Of a stretch of 64,000 nt of DNA, positions 8,966 through 17,720 are shown in pieces. The translations under genes were made by a program, and so were the position numbers. Numbering within the stretch: the first letter of the stretch is position 1; each line of letters begins with the position of its first letter. The notes beneath the pieces were generated by a model. The model had not been told where the DNA came from and did not search any database. It was given only the letters and a program-made list of their open reading frames with translations. The stretch is from Companilactobacillus allii. Its GTDB lineage: Bacteria; Bacillota; Bacilli; Lactobacillales; Lactobacillaceae. The DNA is taken from positions 424,053-488,052 of the forward strand of contig NZ_CP019323.1 in the NCBI RefSeq assembly GCF_001971585.1, read 5' to 3'.

Positions 8966-10642
8966 TTAAAATTGATACACCTTAGCTTCATAAGGACGTA
9001 TTTTATCACCTTGATCATTTGAATAATTGGAGATTATTTCTTTGGCATTATCTGGAATGTCATATTCACGTTGTAATTCTTTATCAGTGTAATTAGCAAT
9101 AATAAGTAATGTGCCATCTTGACTCTTACGTGTATATGCATATACATCTGGATCTTTATCATTTCCATCCACTAATGCATAAATACCATCTGTAATAATA
9201 GGCATTTCATGACGAAGCTTAATTAATTTTTGATAATAATAAAAGATTGAATCATGATTAGCCAAATCCTTTTTAACATTTATCTGCTTATAATTATGAT
9301 TCAAATGCTCCCATGTTTTACCTGTTGAGAATCCAGCATTTTCAGTATCATCCCATTGCATTGGAGTTCTGGCATTATCTCTACTATGAATTCCTAAGTA
9401 TTTCAACATTGTTGGTCCATCAAGTAAATGTTGTTCATCAACAATTTGATGGTAAGAATTAATAGAATCAAGATCGACATAATCATCCAAGCTCTTGAAG
9501 TTTGCATTTGTCATACCAATTTCCTCACCCTCAAATATGAAAGGTGTTCCTTGCTGGAAATGTAAGATAGTGGCTAACATTTTTGCACTCAAAACACGGT
9601 ATTCCTCAGTTGAATCATTTCCATACCTTGATACAACACGAGGTTGATCATGATTATTCCAATATAATGAATTCCAAGCTTCCCCTGCCAGTGCAGTTTG
9701 CCATTTAGTTAAATTGGCACGTAAATCAGTTAATGTGGCTTTTCTATCTGACCAGTGACCTAAGGCTGGATTTTTATTACCATCTAACCCCATATGCTCA
9801 AACTGGAATACCATATTTAATTCTTTACCGCTCAAATTGGAATATTTTTTAGCTTCCTCAGTCGTAACTGCTGGAGCTTCACCCACTGTTACCATATTGT
9901 GATTACTCATTACGTTCTTATTCATTTCTTGTAAAAATTCATGGATACGATGACCGTTTGCAACTAGTGGTTCAGGATTGGCATAAAGTTCATCGGATGC
10001 TTTCTTGGCATCAGGCAATCCATTTGGCTTAGAAATATAATTGATTACATCCATACGGAAACCATCAATCCCTTTATCAGCCCACCAATTCATCATGTCA
10101 TATACTGAATGGCGTACATTGGGATTTTCCCAATTTAAATCCGGCTGTTGTGGTGCAAATAGATGCATATAATACTGACCAGTTTGATCATCATATTTCC
10201 ACGCTGGACCAGTAAAGAATGAACCCCAATTATTTGGTGCCTTATCATCTTTTCCATCACGCCAAATGTAATAATCGCGATATGGATTATCCTTACCTTT
10301 ACGTGATTCTTGAAACCATTTATGTTCATCAGAGGTATGGTTAACAACAAGATCCATCATTATTTTCAATCCTAATTTATGTGCTTTGTTGAGTAACTCA
10401 TCAAAGTCTTCCATATTACCAAAATCAGGATTAATGGCACGATAATCAGCAATATCATATCCATTATCAATTTGTGGTGATTTATAAATTGGACTTAGCC
10501 AAACAATATCGACTCCTAGCTTCTTAATATAATCTAATCGTTTCGTAATACCTGGTAAATCACCAATTCCATCACCATTACTGTCTTGATAGCTAGCTGG
10601 ATAAACCTGATAAACTACTGAATTCTTCCACCAATTTTTCAA
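8966..10642 (-). CDS. Alpha-glucosidase, GH13 (oligo-1,6-glucosidase type)
   Basis: Cytoplasmic glycoside hydrolase of 558 residues. It opens WWKNSVVYQVYPASYQDSNG and carries the GH13 regions: DLVVNH, GFRMDVIN (nucleophile Asp198), TVGEA (acid/base Glu255) and NNHDQPR (stabiliser Asp332). In this subfamily a Val directly after the nucleophile is associated with alpha-1,6 linkage preference (isomaltose, panose) and an Ala with alpha-1,4; here it is Val. I chose the TTG at 10642, which has GAGGAAG at a proper distance. An ATG at 10669 would add nine residues but lies inside the operator palindrome without a ribosome site. The gene leads the operon with the MFS transporter and is controlled from the double-operator promoter. 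Confidence 0.87.
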   Translation of the reverse strand: MKNWWKNSVVYQVYPASYQDSNGDGIGDLPGITKRLDYIKKLGVDIVWLSPIYKSPQIDNGYDIADYRAINPDFGNMEDFDELLNKAHKLGLKIMMDLVVNHTSDEHKWFQESRKGKDNPYRDYYIWRDGKDDKAPNNWGSFFTGPAWKYDDQTGQYYMHLFAPQQPDLNWENPNVRHSVYDMMNWWADKGIDGFRMDVINYISKPNGLPDAKKASDELYANPEPLVANGHRIHEFLQEMNKNVMSNHNMVTVGEAPAVTTEEAKKYSNLSGKELNMVFQFEHMGLDGNKNPALGHWSDRKATLTDLRANLTKWQTALAGEAWNSLYWNNHDQPRVVSRYGNDSTEEYRVLSAKMLATILHFQQGTPFIFEGEEIGMTNANFKSLDDYVDLDSINSYHQIVDEQHLLDGPTMLKYLGIHSRDNARTPMQWDDTENAGFSTGKTWEHLNHNYKQINVKKDLANHDSIFYYYQKLIKLRHEMPIITDGIYALVDGNDKDPDVYAYTRKSQDGTLLIIANYTDKELQREYDIPDNAKEIISNYSNDQGDKIRPYEAKVYQF

Positions 10643-10664
10643 AATAATCTTCCTCACTTTTATA

Positions 10665-10741
10665 TACATTCTAATTAAGCAAACGTTTGCTTAATTAGAA
10701 TGTAAACCTTTTCATCTTTATAGTCAAGCAAACGTTTGCTT
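10665..10741 (-). promoter_or_regulatory. Glucosidase promoter flanked by two LacI-type operators
   Basis: On the minus strand the promoter is TTGACT (10722-10727), 17 bases, TACATT (10699-10704). Each end overlaps an operator with core AGCAAACGTTTGCT. Operator 1 is the centre of a perfect 40-bp palindrome (10665-10704). Operator 2 is a 16-bp palindrome (10726-10741). Centres are about 49 bases apart. The LacI-family regulator at 6464-7471 is the likely binder. Confidence 0.75.
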
Positions 10742-10752
10742 AATTAGAAAAA

Positions 10753-10842
10753 ATGTGGTTCCTAAATAAAACTTGCGCTAGTAACTGCCAATTTTACATT
10801 TTAAATAATATAAAATGTAAATATTCTTTTAAAGGACCACAT
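10753..10842. repeat. 90-base nested hairpin element
   Basis: ATGTGGTTCCT at the left pairs with AGGACCACAT at the right, and an inner stem TTTACATTTTA pairs with TAAAATGTAAA. There is no T-run. It may be a miniature inverted-repeat element or the end of a deleted insertion; no other copy is in the window. Confidence 0.45.
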
Positions 10843-10868
10843 AGATAGGTAAGCAGATAACAAAGAAA

Positions 10869-11276
10869 CAGCTATTAAGAGTTACCAGTAAGAGATTACA
10901 TTATGAATTTAAGCCTGTTGAACCCATCCCTTCACGATTCAGAATAAAATACTTGGTGAATACGAAGTATGAAATGATAATCAATCTATACTTGCATCAA
11001 ACAAAAAAACATATCTGACATCTATGCTCACAGACTTTAATTATTATTACCACAACTCAGGAGTAGATTTGTCGATAAAAATTGTTCCTCAAGCAAAACA
11101 GCTAGTAAAAAAATGTTCTAAATTCTACAAAGAATTTCCAAATCTAGATTATCAAGGCAACTGTTAATCCAAGAAAAAAAGCGGGCCATTTCGGCATTAG
11201 ATTATTTTTGGAGGATATCCAACAGGTAGATATTTTAGAAGAACCACCAACTGCAATTTACGATAATACTAGATAA
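10869..11276 (+). pseudogene. Degenerate coding remnant, family not recognised
   Basis: Three open fragments follow one another in shifted frames on the plus strand. They are 10869-11018 (contains KRLHYEFKPVEPIPSRFR), 11024-11167 (48 codons, begins MLTDFNYYYHNSGVDLS) and about 11181-11276 (AGHFGIRLFLEDIQQ and on to a stop). None has a convincing ribosome site. The simplest reading is an old gene broken by frameshifts next to the restriction-like island, but I could not assign a family. The rest of the 690-base gap 10670-11360 holds operators, a hairpin and a terminator. Confidence 0.3.
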
Positions 11277-11300
11277 AAAAAGGATGCAAAATTTGCACCC
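11275..11300 (-). terminator. Terminator of the methyltransferase operon
   Basis: Minus-strand stem GGGTGCAAA/TTTGCATCC followed by seven T, 60 bases after the methyltransferase stop. Confidence 0.75.
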
Positions 11301-11360
11301 TATGATTTAAAAAAATATAGATTTCTTCGTTAATAGCTTAATGAAATCATTCTCAATACA

Positions 11361-12671
11361 TTATAATTTCTTTTTTAACAATTTATTGTTAGACGACAAA
11401 TTAAAAGAAATTTTTTTTGCTTTCTCTGGTTCCTTATCAAGAATATTATTTATTTCTGTACCAATTTCAGTAACCAAATTCACTACCAGAGCATTACCCA
11501 TAAGAAAATATCTTGCTGATTTAGTTATTCCATCAATATCTGTCCAACCTGATGGAAAAGTGTTGATTTTTTCGGCTTCCTCTGGTGTCAAAAATCTCTG
11601 TCTATTATTCTGTGGATCAACAATTACATGTGACATTCTATTAATGCTATGTTCAGATGTAACCATTGTCCTAGCAGGTTTGTCTATGCTATCAGGATAC
11701 TGAACCTTCCCCATTGCATAAGGATATCTATGACCATCCTTAGTTTTCTTAAAAACAGATGATTTATCTCTAAGCTTCATCATTCTATTAATAGATTTAT
11801 CAGATAGATACAGAGATTCATCATTAACATCAGTATCAATTATATCCCTAATTGTTATTGAGTTTCTTGTTTTCGCAACGTAGTTAGAAAAATATGCATG
11901 ATTATCCATCATAAAACCAATTTTCTTAAATCCACCCTTTATACTAAAGTTTTTAGAAAAATCCGATAACTTATTTAGTTTATCGCTGTTTAACGACACG
12001 TCCTGAACAGATTCAATTTTTTCATTTGGTAAATTAACGTTAAATGGGCCCGAATGGTTTAACATATCAGCAGGAACTTTTACGTTAAATTCATTTTTAA
12101 TATCATTGAAATAATTAGTACTTTTATGGAACGCGAAAATAAAGGTTCTTCTTCTTCTTTGAGGAAATCCATAATCAGCAGCATTGACTACTTTCCAGAA
12201 TACCCCATATCCTCTATCTGAAAGTGTTCTTAGTATCATACCAAAATCCCTTCCTGGATTGTTACTTTTTACACCAGGTGATGTCAATAGTCTATCAACA
12301 TTTTCAAGGAAAACGAATCTCGGCTTTTTTTCATCTATTGTTCCTATAATATCCCACCAAAGTACACCTTTTTTACCTTGCATGCCCATGGAATGTGATA
12401 CGGCTTGAACCACTGAATAATCCTGGCATGGAAATCCACCTACCAATAAATCAAAATCAGGTATTTCCGACTTTTTGACTTGGGAAATATCTTCATTAAC
12501 AATTTCCTTATTACCAAATCTTTTTTTATAAACCTCATATGCAGCCTGTATCTTTCGTTCCGGCTCATACTGATCAGCCCAAACAACACGGAATCTATCA
12601 GAACTATTCTCTAATCCCAATCTAAATCCACCGACCCCTGCAAAGAGTTCTGCCACACGAATATCTTTCAT
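11361..12671 (-). CDS. DNA (cytosine-5-)-methyltransferase
   Basis: 436-residue C5 methyltransferase. Motif I AELFAGVGGFRLGL (7-20) binds S-adenosylmethionine; motif IV GGFPCQDYS gives the catalytic Cys82; motif VI is ENV (123-125); motif VIII QRRRR (171-175); motifs IX-X include TPEEAEKINTFP and MGNALVV. The region between motifs VIII and IX (about 180-330) is the target-recognition domain, so the methylated site cannot be predicted. It is last of three genes, four bases after the PLD-SNF2 gene, with only a weak AGGG ahead of its ATG, which suggests translational coupling. It should protect host DNA while the upstream proteins restrict. Confidence 0.93.
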   Translation of the reverse strand: MKDIRVAELFAGVGGFRLGLENSSDRFRVVWADQYEPERKIQAAYEVYKKRFGNKEIVNEDISQVKKSEIPDFDLLVGGFPCQDYSVVQAVSHSMGMQGKKGVLWWDIIGTIDEKKPRFVFLENVDRLLTSPGVKSNNPGRDFGMILRTLSDRGYGVFWKVVNAADYGFPQRRRRTFIFAFHKSTNYFNDIKNEFNVKVPADMLNHSGPFNVNLPNEKIESVQDVSLNSDKLNKLSDFSKNFSIKGGFKKIGFMMDNHAYFSNYVAKTRNSITIRDIIDTDVNDESLYLSDKSINRMMKLRDKSSVFKKTKDGHRYPYAMGKVQYPDSIDKPARTMVTSEHSINRMSHVIVDPQNNRQRFLTPEEAEKINTFPSGWTDIDGITKSARYFLMGNALVVNLVTEIGTEINNILDKEPEKAKKISFNLSSNNKLLKKKL

Positions 12672-12675
12672 TGCC

Positions 12676-15366
12676 CTATAGTTTCATCCTTTTACGTTCT
12701 GAATTAATTAAATCTCTCACAGTATTCAAATAATCATCAGAAATTTCTGGTTTTAGAACATCGCCATCAATGGACTCCTCCATTCTGGCCTCTTTTTCTT
12801 TCAATTTATTATATATTTGGCCATCAATAAATCCTAAACTATTAGATTCATTTTTTGTTTGTAAATAATAATATCGGGTATGCTGGTTGGGTGGGAGGCC
12901 TAACCTATGAATTCTATCACGTGATTGTAACATGAATGTAAGATTAAAATTATATTCAAAATACACAGCATCATGAACACTTTTATGCAACGATACTGAT
13001 TCACCTAAAGTTTGTGGATTAGAAATCAAAACATTAACTTCAGAATTTACGTCCAAAAATTCATCAATTAATCCCTTTCTATCTTCATGCTTAGTTGCCC
13101 CATATACAATATAAGATTTTATACCAATTTCTTTCAACTGATTATTTATCTTTTCTAGTGTACCTACAAAGATACCCCAAATCAAGATCTTTTTGTTTTC
13201 CATAACCAATTTTTTTACTAATTCAATACCAGCATCAAATTTTGGAGAATCAATATTACTTAAATCAAAGTCAGAGTACGTTTTTACTAATTTTTCCTTC
13301 TTACTAGGAACATCTATTTCTTGATAAAAATCTTCTTTACTAATCATATCTATATCATTATCAAAACCCATATTAGAATAATCTATTTTATTCTTCAACA
13401 ACTCCGGATTTGTTGATACCTGAATCAATCTAATAAAAATAGCTAAAGATGATTTTTCATTTGACCATATAGATTCCGCTAATTCTGATTGATTTAGAGA
13501 CGGCTTTTTTACCAGAAAAATATCCGGATCAGCCGGAGGAACTTGTAATTGTGTCTTATTTGTTCTCCAAAAGAATGGTGCAATTTTTTTATTTATGTCC
13601 TGCACTTCAAAATAATTGGGCTTTTTCAAATCACTTGTAGACCATCCAAAAAAAGATTCATATTCATTACCATACAATATATGTAGAAAATTATATATAT
13701 CAATATAACTATTGGGTAGTGGTGTTCCTGTCAATACAAATTTAGATTTTGCATTCTTCGACAGTTCCAATGCTTGCAACGCTCTCTTACCAATTGGGTT
13801 TTTTATTCTATGAACTTCATCAAACACAAGCATTGTATCTGAATTAATCAAGTCCTTTAATTGATCCATATATTTTTCTAAAGATTCATAGTTAACCAAC
13901 ACTAAATTAGATTTGTTCCAATTTCTTCTAATGTCACCATCAAAATTCAAATCTTGTGTATCTATACATACTAATCGCTTTTTTTCAGAATGATTTCCAA
14001 AAACACTTTTGAATTCTCGCTTCCATGACTGAAATGCGTTAATTGGAGAAATAACTAAAATTCTATTTATTTTTTCTTCAGATTGTATTTTATCCCTATT
14101 TAAATAAGCAAATACACCCAAAATCATTGCTGTTTTACCTGAACCAGGGACGGAAAAATTTGCTGCTCTTTGCATCATATATTCATAAAATGCGGCTTTC
14201 AAATGAAGAGATTTAAACTTTCTTACAACTTCAGACTGTACAATATTAGAAAAATGTATAAATTCATCATCATATCTTGAGTCGGTAGTGTCTTTCAGCA
14301 CCATTCCTTGGGTTTTATATGCCTTGATAGAATATTTTTCTTTACTAATCATATCAATAATTCTAGGATCAATAACGAATTGTATTATCCGATTATTTCT
14401 TTTATTCAATCTTTTTAATCTCTCATTTATTAAATCAATAACAGTTTGAATGTCTTGATAAACCAAATCAGATTTAAGGACATATGATTTATCGTCACAG
14501 TATTCTCCAAGGTTTCCTTCCATACGAAGACGTCTATCCCTTTGTGAAATATTATCTTTTGTCAAATCCTTAAAAATAATTCTGTCACTATTATCTATGA
14601 ATTCTAGTTTAAAGATATCTTTATCAGAATCCGTGACTTCATCAGAAGACATAAGTTTACTATTCATTTCTTTCACTCCTGAATGTGCAAAATTCTTGTA
14701 TTGTTTTATATTCTGATATATTAAAGAATCAATACGTATGGTAATTATCTCTCGTTCTACACCATTCCATAATTTTGAAAAACGCTCTTTATTCTGTAGA
14801 ATACGTTGTCTACCATTTTCCCCAGAATCCCAGGATGTATCAACGGAAAGACTCTCATAATTGTCCCTTAGTCCACCTATTGATTCATTCGCTGAACCAG
14901 TAAAAAAAACAGTTGCATCATTTTCATCAGTTATAAGACCAAACTTATCATGAAAAATTCCCTTATGATTCCTTAAAAAAGCAATTTTTATATTAGCCTG
15001 ATTGTTTGCAATCATATAAGCCAAATCGCCTAGATTTGATTTCAAACTTTCATTTAATTTTAATTTTTTCTTTTCAATATATGACACTTTATTTAAAACG
15101 TCTCGATATTTATAGCCTTTTTTCATCTCGTCGAAATCAGATTCTGAAATATCTTTTGATAGTATAAACTGAACTTGACCGCCATTAGCCGCTAATCTAT
15201 CAAGACCTATCGAATATAAACTAAGAGCCTTAATCGAAAAATATGCGGACACTCTTTGATAATATTTTGCTCCACTAAGTAGAGGAACATAAAGTTCCTC
15301 TGCTAAATTATCTAATGATGTTGTGTAAGATCCTTTAATACTATCTTTCACCTTACAACTAATCAT
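12676..15366 (-). CDS. PLD-family nuclease fused to SNF2-type helicase (restriction effector)
   Basis: Fusion of about 896 residues. The N-terminal part (about 1-220) has one phospholipase-D nuclease motif: HDK (139-141) then GSAN (157-160) and a downstream Glu in NYESL, the HxK...GSxN...E set of PLD endonucleases, which act as dimers. The middle and C-terminal parts are an SF2/SNF2 motor: Walker A PGSGKT (407-412), DEVH box (516-519), LTGTPLPNS, and motif VI SRDRIHRLG near 815-823. I chose the ATG at 15366: it overlaps the upstream stop (ATGATTAG) and has AAGGAA ahead, while 15396 would extend the overlap to 38 bases. The pairing of PLD nuclease, ATP-driven motor and 5mC methyltransferase recalls the NgoAVII/CglI systems and DISARM, but there the nuclease and motor are separate proteins. 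Confidence 0.85.
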   Translation of the reverse strand: MISCKVKDSIKGSYTTSLDNLAEELYVPLLSGAKYYQRVSAYFSIKALSLYSIGLDRLAANGGQVQFILSKDISESDFDEMKKGYKYRDVLNKVSYIEKKKLKLNESLKSNLGDLAYMIANNQANIKIAFLRNHKGIFHDKFGLITDENDATVFFTGSANESIGGLRDNYESLSVDTSWDSGENGRQRILQNKERFSKLWNGVEREIITIRIDSLIYQNIKQYKNFAHSGVKEMNSKLMSSDEVTDSDKDIFKLEFIDNSDRIIFKDLTKDNISQRDRRLRMEGNLGEYCDDKSYVLKSDLVYQDIQTVIDLINERLKRLNKRNNRIIQFVIDPRIIDMISKEKYSIKAYKTQGMVLKDTTDSRYDDEFIHFSNIVQSEVVRKFKSLHLKAAFYEYMMQRAANFSVPGSGKTAMILGVFAYLNRDKIQSEEKINRILVISPINAFQSWKREFKSVFGNHSEKKRLVCIDTQDLNFDGDIRRNWNKSNLVLVNYESLEKYMDQLKDLINSDTMLVFDEVHRIKNPIGKRALQALELSKNAKSKFVLTGTPLPNSYIDIYNFLHILYGNEYESFFGWSTSDLKKPNYFEVQDINKKIAPFFWRTNKTQLQVPPADPDIFLVKKPSLNQSELAESIWSNEKSSLAIFIRLIQVSTNPELLKNKIDYSNMGFDNDIDMISKEDFYQEIDVPSKKEKLVKTYSDFDLSNIDSPKFDAGIELVKKLVMENKKILIWGIFVGTLEKINNQLKEIGIKSYIVYGATKHEDRKGLIDEFLDVNSEVNVLISNPQTLGESVSLHKSVHDAVYFEYNFNLTFMLQSRDRIHRLGLPPNQHTRYYYLQTKNESNSLGFIDGQIYNKLKEKEARMEESIDGDVLKPEISDDYLNTVRDLINSERKRMKL

Positions 15367-16624
15367 AGTATTTAATTTCCTTGAGATTCCCGACAATATG
15401 ATAAAGTTTATTTAGAACATCAATCGCATCTTTATATTCATCGGCATTTAAAGCTTTTATATCTTCATTACTGACGTCAGTAACATCATTCAAGGCACTT
15501 CTTATGTTATTTAGTGCCTTTTTTCTACCTTCATCACTTTTTCCACGACGTACTAACTGATTTGAATATATCAATAATTGTTCTGCTGAATCACCTGCAT
15601 TCTTATCTTCAACTATTTTAGTGGATACATCTTCAGCATTCTCAATCACATTGCTCTTTTCGTTATGATACGCATCATATATATCATCAACAAAATCTTG
15701 AGTTTGGTTCAAGTATTTAGATTTCTGAGGGGTATCTATAATATTCTCCAGAATTTTACGAATATCTCTAGTAATATCTCCACCTTTTGAATATAAAGAA
15801 CTCAAAACTGCAAATATTACCTCTCTAACACTTGATTTGTCTTTACCTTTGTATTTTCGTAGTGCTCTAGAAATTTCATGCATTGGTCCATCCAATTTCA
15901 TATCTTTCGCTAAATAATATGCATTTTCAGGAGCGTTAACAAACTGCAAATACTCAATTATTAATTTTGCTTCTTCAATATCAGTATTCACAGTTCGTAC
16001 ATTTTTATTTCCTTTTTTAGCTGCATATTCTTTAGCTGTAACTATCTTTTGAACTTTAACCGCATCATAAACATCAAAAACTCTGTCAATAGGATCATAA
16101 TCAATTTTTTCTTCTCTACCAAACTGTAAATCTACTTCCAATAACTTAATATTCTTTTTATCAATATCAGTGGACATGTCAAGTGGAAGTATAACTGCTT
16201 CAAAATATTGTGAAATCTCCTTGCGACTTTCGATTTTACGAAGTGCCGTGTAACGCCTATTTCCATCAATCACTCGCCCATCATTCAATACAACTCCTGG
16301 TTCTTGCTGACCTTTTTCATCTATTGAGTCCATAGTCAAGCGCATTGATTCTTTATTAGAGTTATATATAAGATTTTCAAGTATTTGATTATATTCCGGG
16401 TCTTGGTTGTCTGTGGCAGGCGCAAAATCATCTATCCCACGCTTTACGATAAAACGCTTATACGCCGTATTTATTCGACCATTTTGATTGTTATAATATA
16501 AATACTTAAGAGGTATTCTATAAACATCAAAATTAGTTTTGTCAACTCCTGAAATACTCAATTTTTTTACTGCATTAGTTTTCACAACTTCATTTTTATT
16601 AATAAGTTCATTCAAAGAAATCAT
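15359..16624 (-). CDS. ParB/sulfiredoxin-like domain protein, first gene of the restriction-like operon
   Basis: 421 residues. Residues about 30-135 look like a ParB N-terminal/Srx fold: IPLKYLYYNNQNGR, then GVVLNDGRVIDGNRRYTALRK at 110-130, whose VIDGNRR core matches the ParB box II position. The remainder is mostly charged helix with no motif I recognise. ParB-like folds bind CTP or ATP, and related DGQHR/DndB-like proteins occur in phage-defence operons. A role in sequence recognition, nucleotide sensing or gating of the PLD-SNF2 protein is inference. It starts with a strong TTAGGAGG site and overlaps the next gene by eight bases. A cre-like sequence lies at its promoter. Confidence 0.7.
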   Translation of the reverse strand: MISLNELINKNEVVKTNAVKKLSISGVDKTNFDVYRIPLKYLYYNNQNGRINTAYKRFIVKRGIDDFAPATDNQDPEYNQILENLIYNSNKESMRLTMDSIDEKGQQEPGVVLNDGRVIDGNRRYTALRKIESRKEISQYFEAVILPLDMSTDIDKKNIKLLEVDLQFGREEKIDYDPIDRVFDVYDAVKVQKIVTAKEYAAKKGNKNVRTVNTDIEEAKLIIEYLQFVNAPENAYYLAKDMKLDGPMHEISRALRKYKGKDKSSVREVIFAVLSSLYSKGGDITRDIRKILENIIDTPQKSKYLNQTQDFVDDIYDAYHNEKSNVIENAEDVSTKIVEDKNAGDSAEQLLIYSNQLVRRGKSDEGRKKALNNIRSALNDVTDVSNEDIKALNADEYKDAIDVLNKLYHIVGNLKEIKYYD

Positions 16625-16657
16625 TATAACCTCCTAATGGTTAACAACTATCATCCA

Positions 16658-16672
16658 ATATAGCGCTTACAT
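16658..16672 (-). promoter_or_regulatory. cre-like sequence upstream of the restriction-like operon
   Basis: Minus-strand ATGTAAGCGCTATAT differs from the cre consensus at one fixed position. It lies 34-48 bases before the ParB-like start, just downstream of a TATAAT hexamer (in TTGTTATAATAC). Confidence 0.35.
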
Positions 16673-16849
16673 GTGTATTATAACAAATACAATTCAATGA
16701 TTAATCCACATATAGTATTATATTACATGAATAAACGATTTCTTTTTCTAAATATTTTTAAAAATACACAATTTGTTAAAATATTAATAGAAATAATTAT
16801 GCCCGCTGGTATCTAACCATAACTTAATTAAATCCTATATTAACCCAAC

Positions 16850-16878
16850 AAAAAAAGGCACATCCCAAAGGACATGCC
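16850..16878 (-). terminator. Terminator of the NmrA-like gene
   Basis: Minus-strand perfect stem GGCATGTCC/GGACATGCC-type pairing (GGCATGTCC with GGATGTGCC, one G-U) and seven T, directly after the stop at 16892. Confidence 0.8.
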
Positions 16879-16891
16879 AAATCAAACCAAT

Positions 16892-17530
16892 CTAATACCA
16901 AGCAGGTTTATCCCCATCAGTACCAGGTTTATCAACACCAACAGACTCGCGGTTAAACTTATCAGGTGCTTGTGTAATATCAACAACCAATTGGGCAATC
17001 GACTTACGTGAAACCTCAGTACCCTTGAAGGTTTCATCTTTTTGTGTAGTCTCATAATCAACTTCGTCTTTATCAGTCAACCAAGCTGGACGAATAATTG
17101 TATATTCCAAATCTGAATCTTCGACAACTTTGGCAGCGGCTGCATAAGTAGTAATGTAGCTACCAAGTGTACTGTTATTCCACTCACCAAACTTGCCGGG
17201 AACTTCGTCATAAATTCCAAGTGTTGAAATCCAGATTAAGCGTTTCACACCTGTAGCGTGCATGGCTTCGACAACTGCCTTAGCTTGCTGCTCAATATTT
17301 CCACCAGCAAGGTTAGCATAGACAACATCAACGTCTTTCATTGATTCAACCAATGTCTTTTCATCAGTAGTATCTCCACCAACGATTTCAACCAATTTAT
17401 TATCAATATCACGTAATCTTTCGGGACGTCTCAAGTACAATCTCAAACTATTATTAGTTGAATCCAAATATATTTGTGTTGCTCGGCGAGCAATCTTACC
17501 ATTAGCACCAAGTATTAATACTTTTGTCAT
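16892..17530 (-). CDS. NAD(P)-binding NmrA/SDR-like protein
   Basis: 212-residue Rossmann-fold protein. VLILGANGKIARRA (residues 4-17) is the nucleotide-binding glycine motif, close to the GxxGxxG form of atypical short-chain dehydrogenases. VDVVYANLAGG and VKRLIWISTLGIYDE are the usual later strands, and YTIIRPAWL is the family's C-terminal signature. It probably binds NAD(P)H and either reduces a small substrate or senses redox state; no substrate can be named. It is a single gene with its own terminator between the restriction-like island and the iron-uptake gene, and shows no sign of transfer with the island. Confidence 0.82.
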   Translation of the reverse strand: MTKVLILGANGKIARRATQIYLDSTNNSLRLYLRRPERLRDIDNKLVEIVGGDTTDEKTLVESMKDVDVVYANLAGGNIEQQAKAVVEAMHATGVKRLIWISTLGIYDEVPGKFGEWNNSTLGSYITTYAAAAKVVEDSDLEYTIIRPAWLTDKDEVDYETTQKDETFKGTEVSRKSIAQLVVDITQAPDKFNRESVGVDKPGTDGDKPAWY

Positions 17531-17720
17531 TATTATATCCCCCTGTTTTCTTTACATTCTCACTATAGTTTAGATCAATATTTAATACAAAAATAGCTTC
17601 TCGCAAAATTAAAATAGACATAACTTTGATAATTATATTTATACTGTCATTTATTAGTTACCGCTTCCATTTTATCAAACAGATAAGAAGCAGTCCCAAT
17701 TTACAATGATTTAATATATT

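Noticed and set aside
11341-11703. Plus-strand frame overlapping the methyltransferase 3' end
   Set aside because: Antisense to conserved motifs IX-X of the methyltransferase and without a ribosome site.
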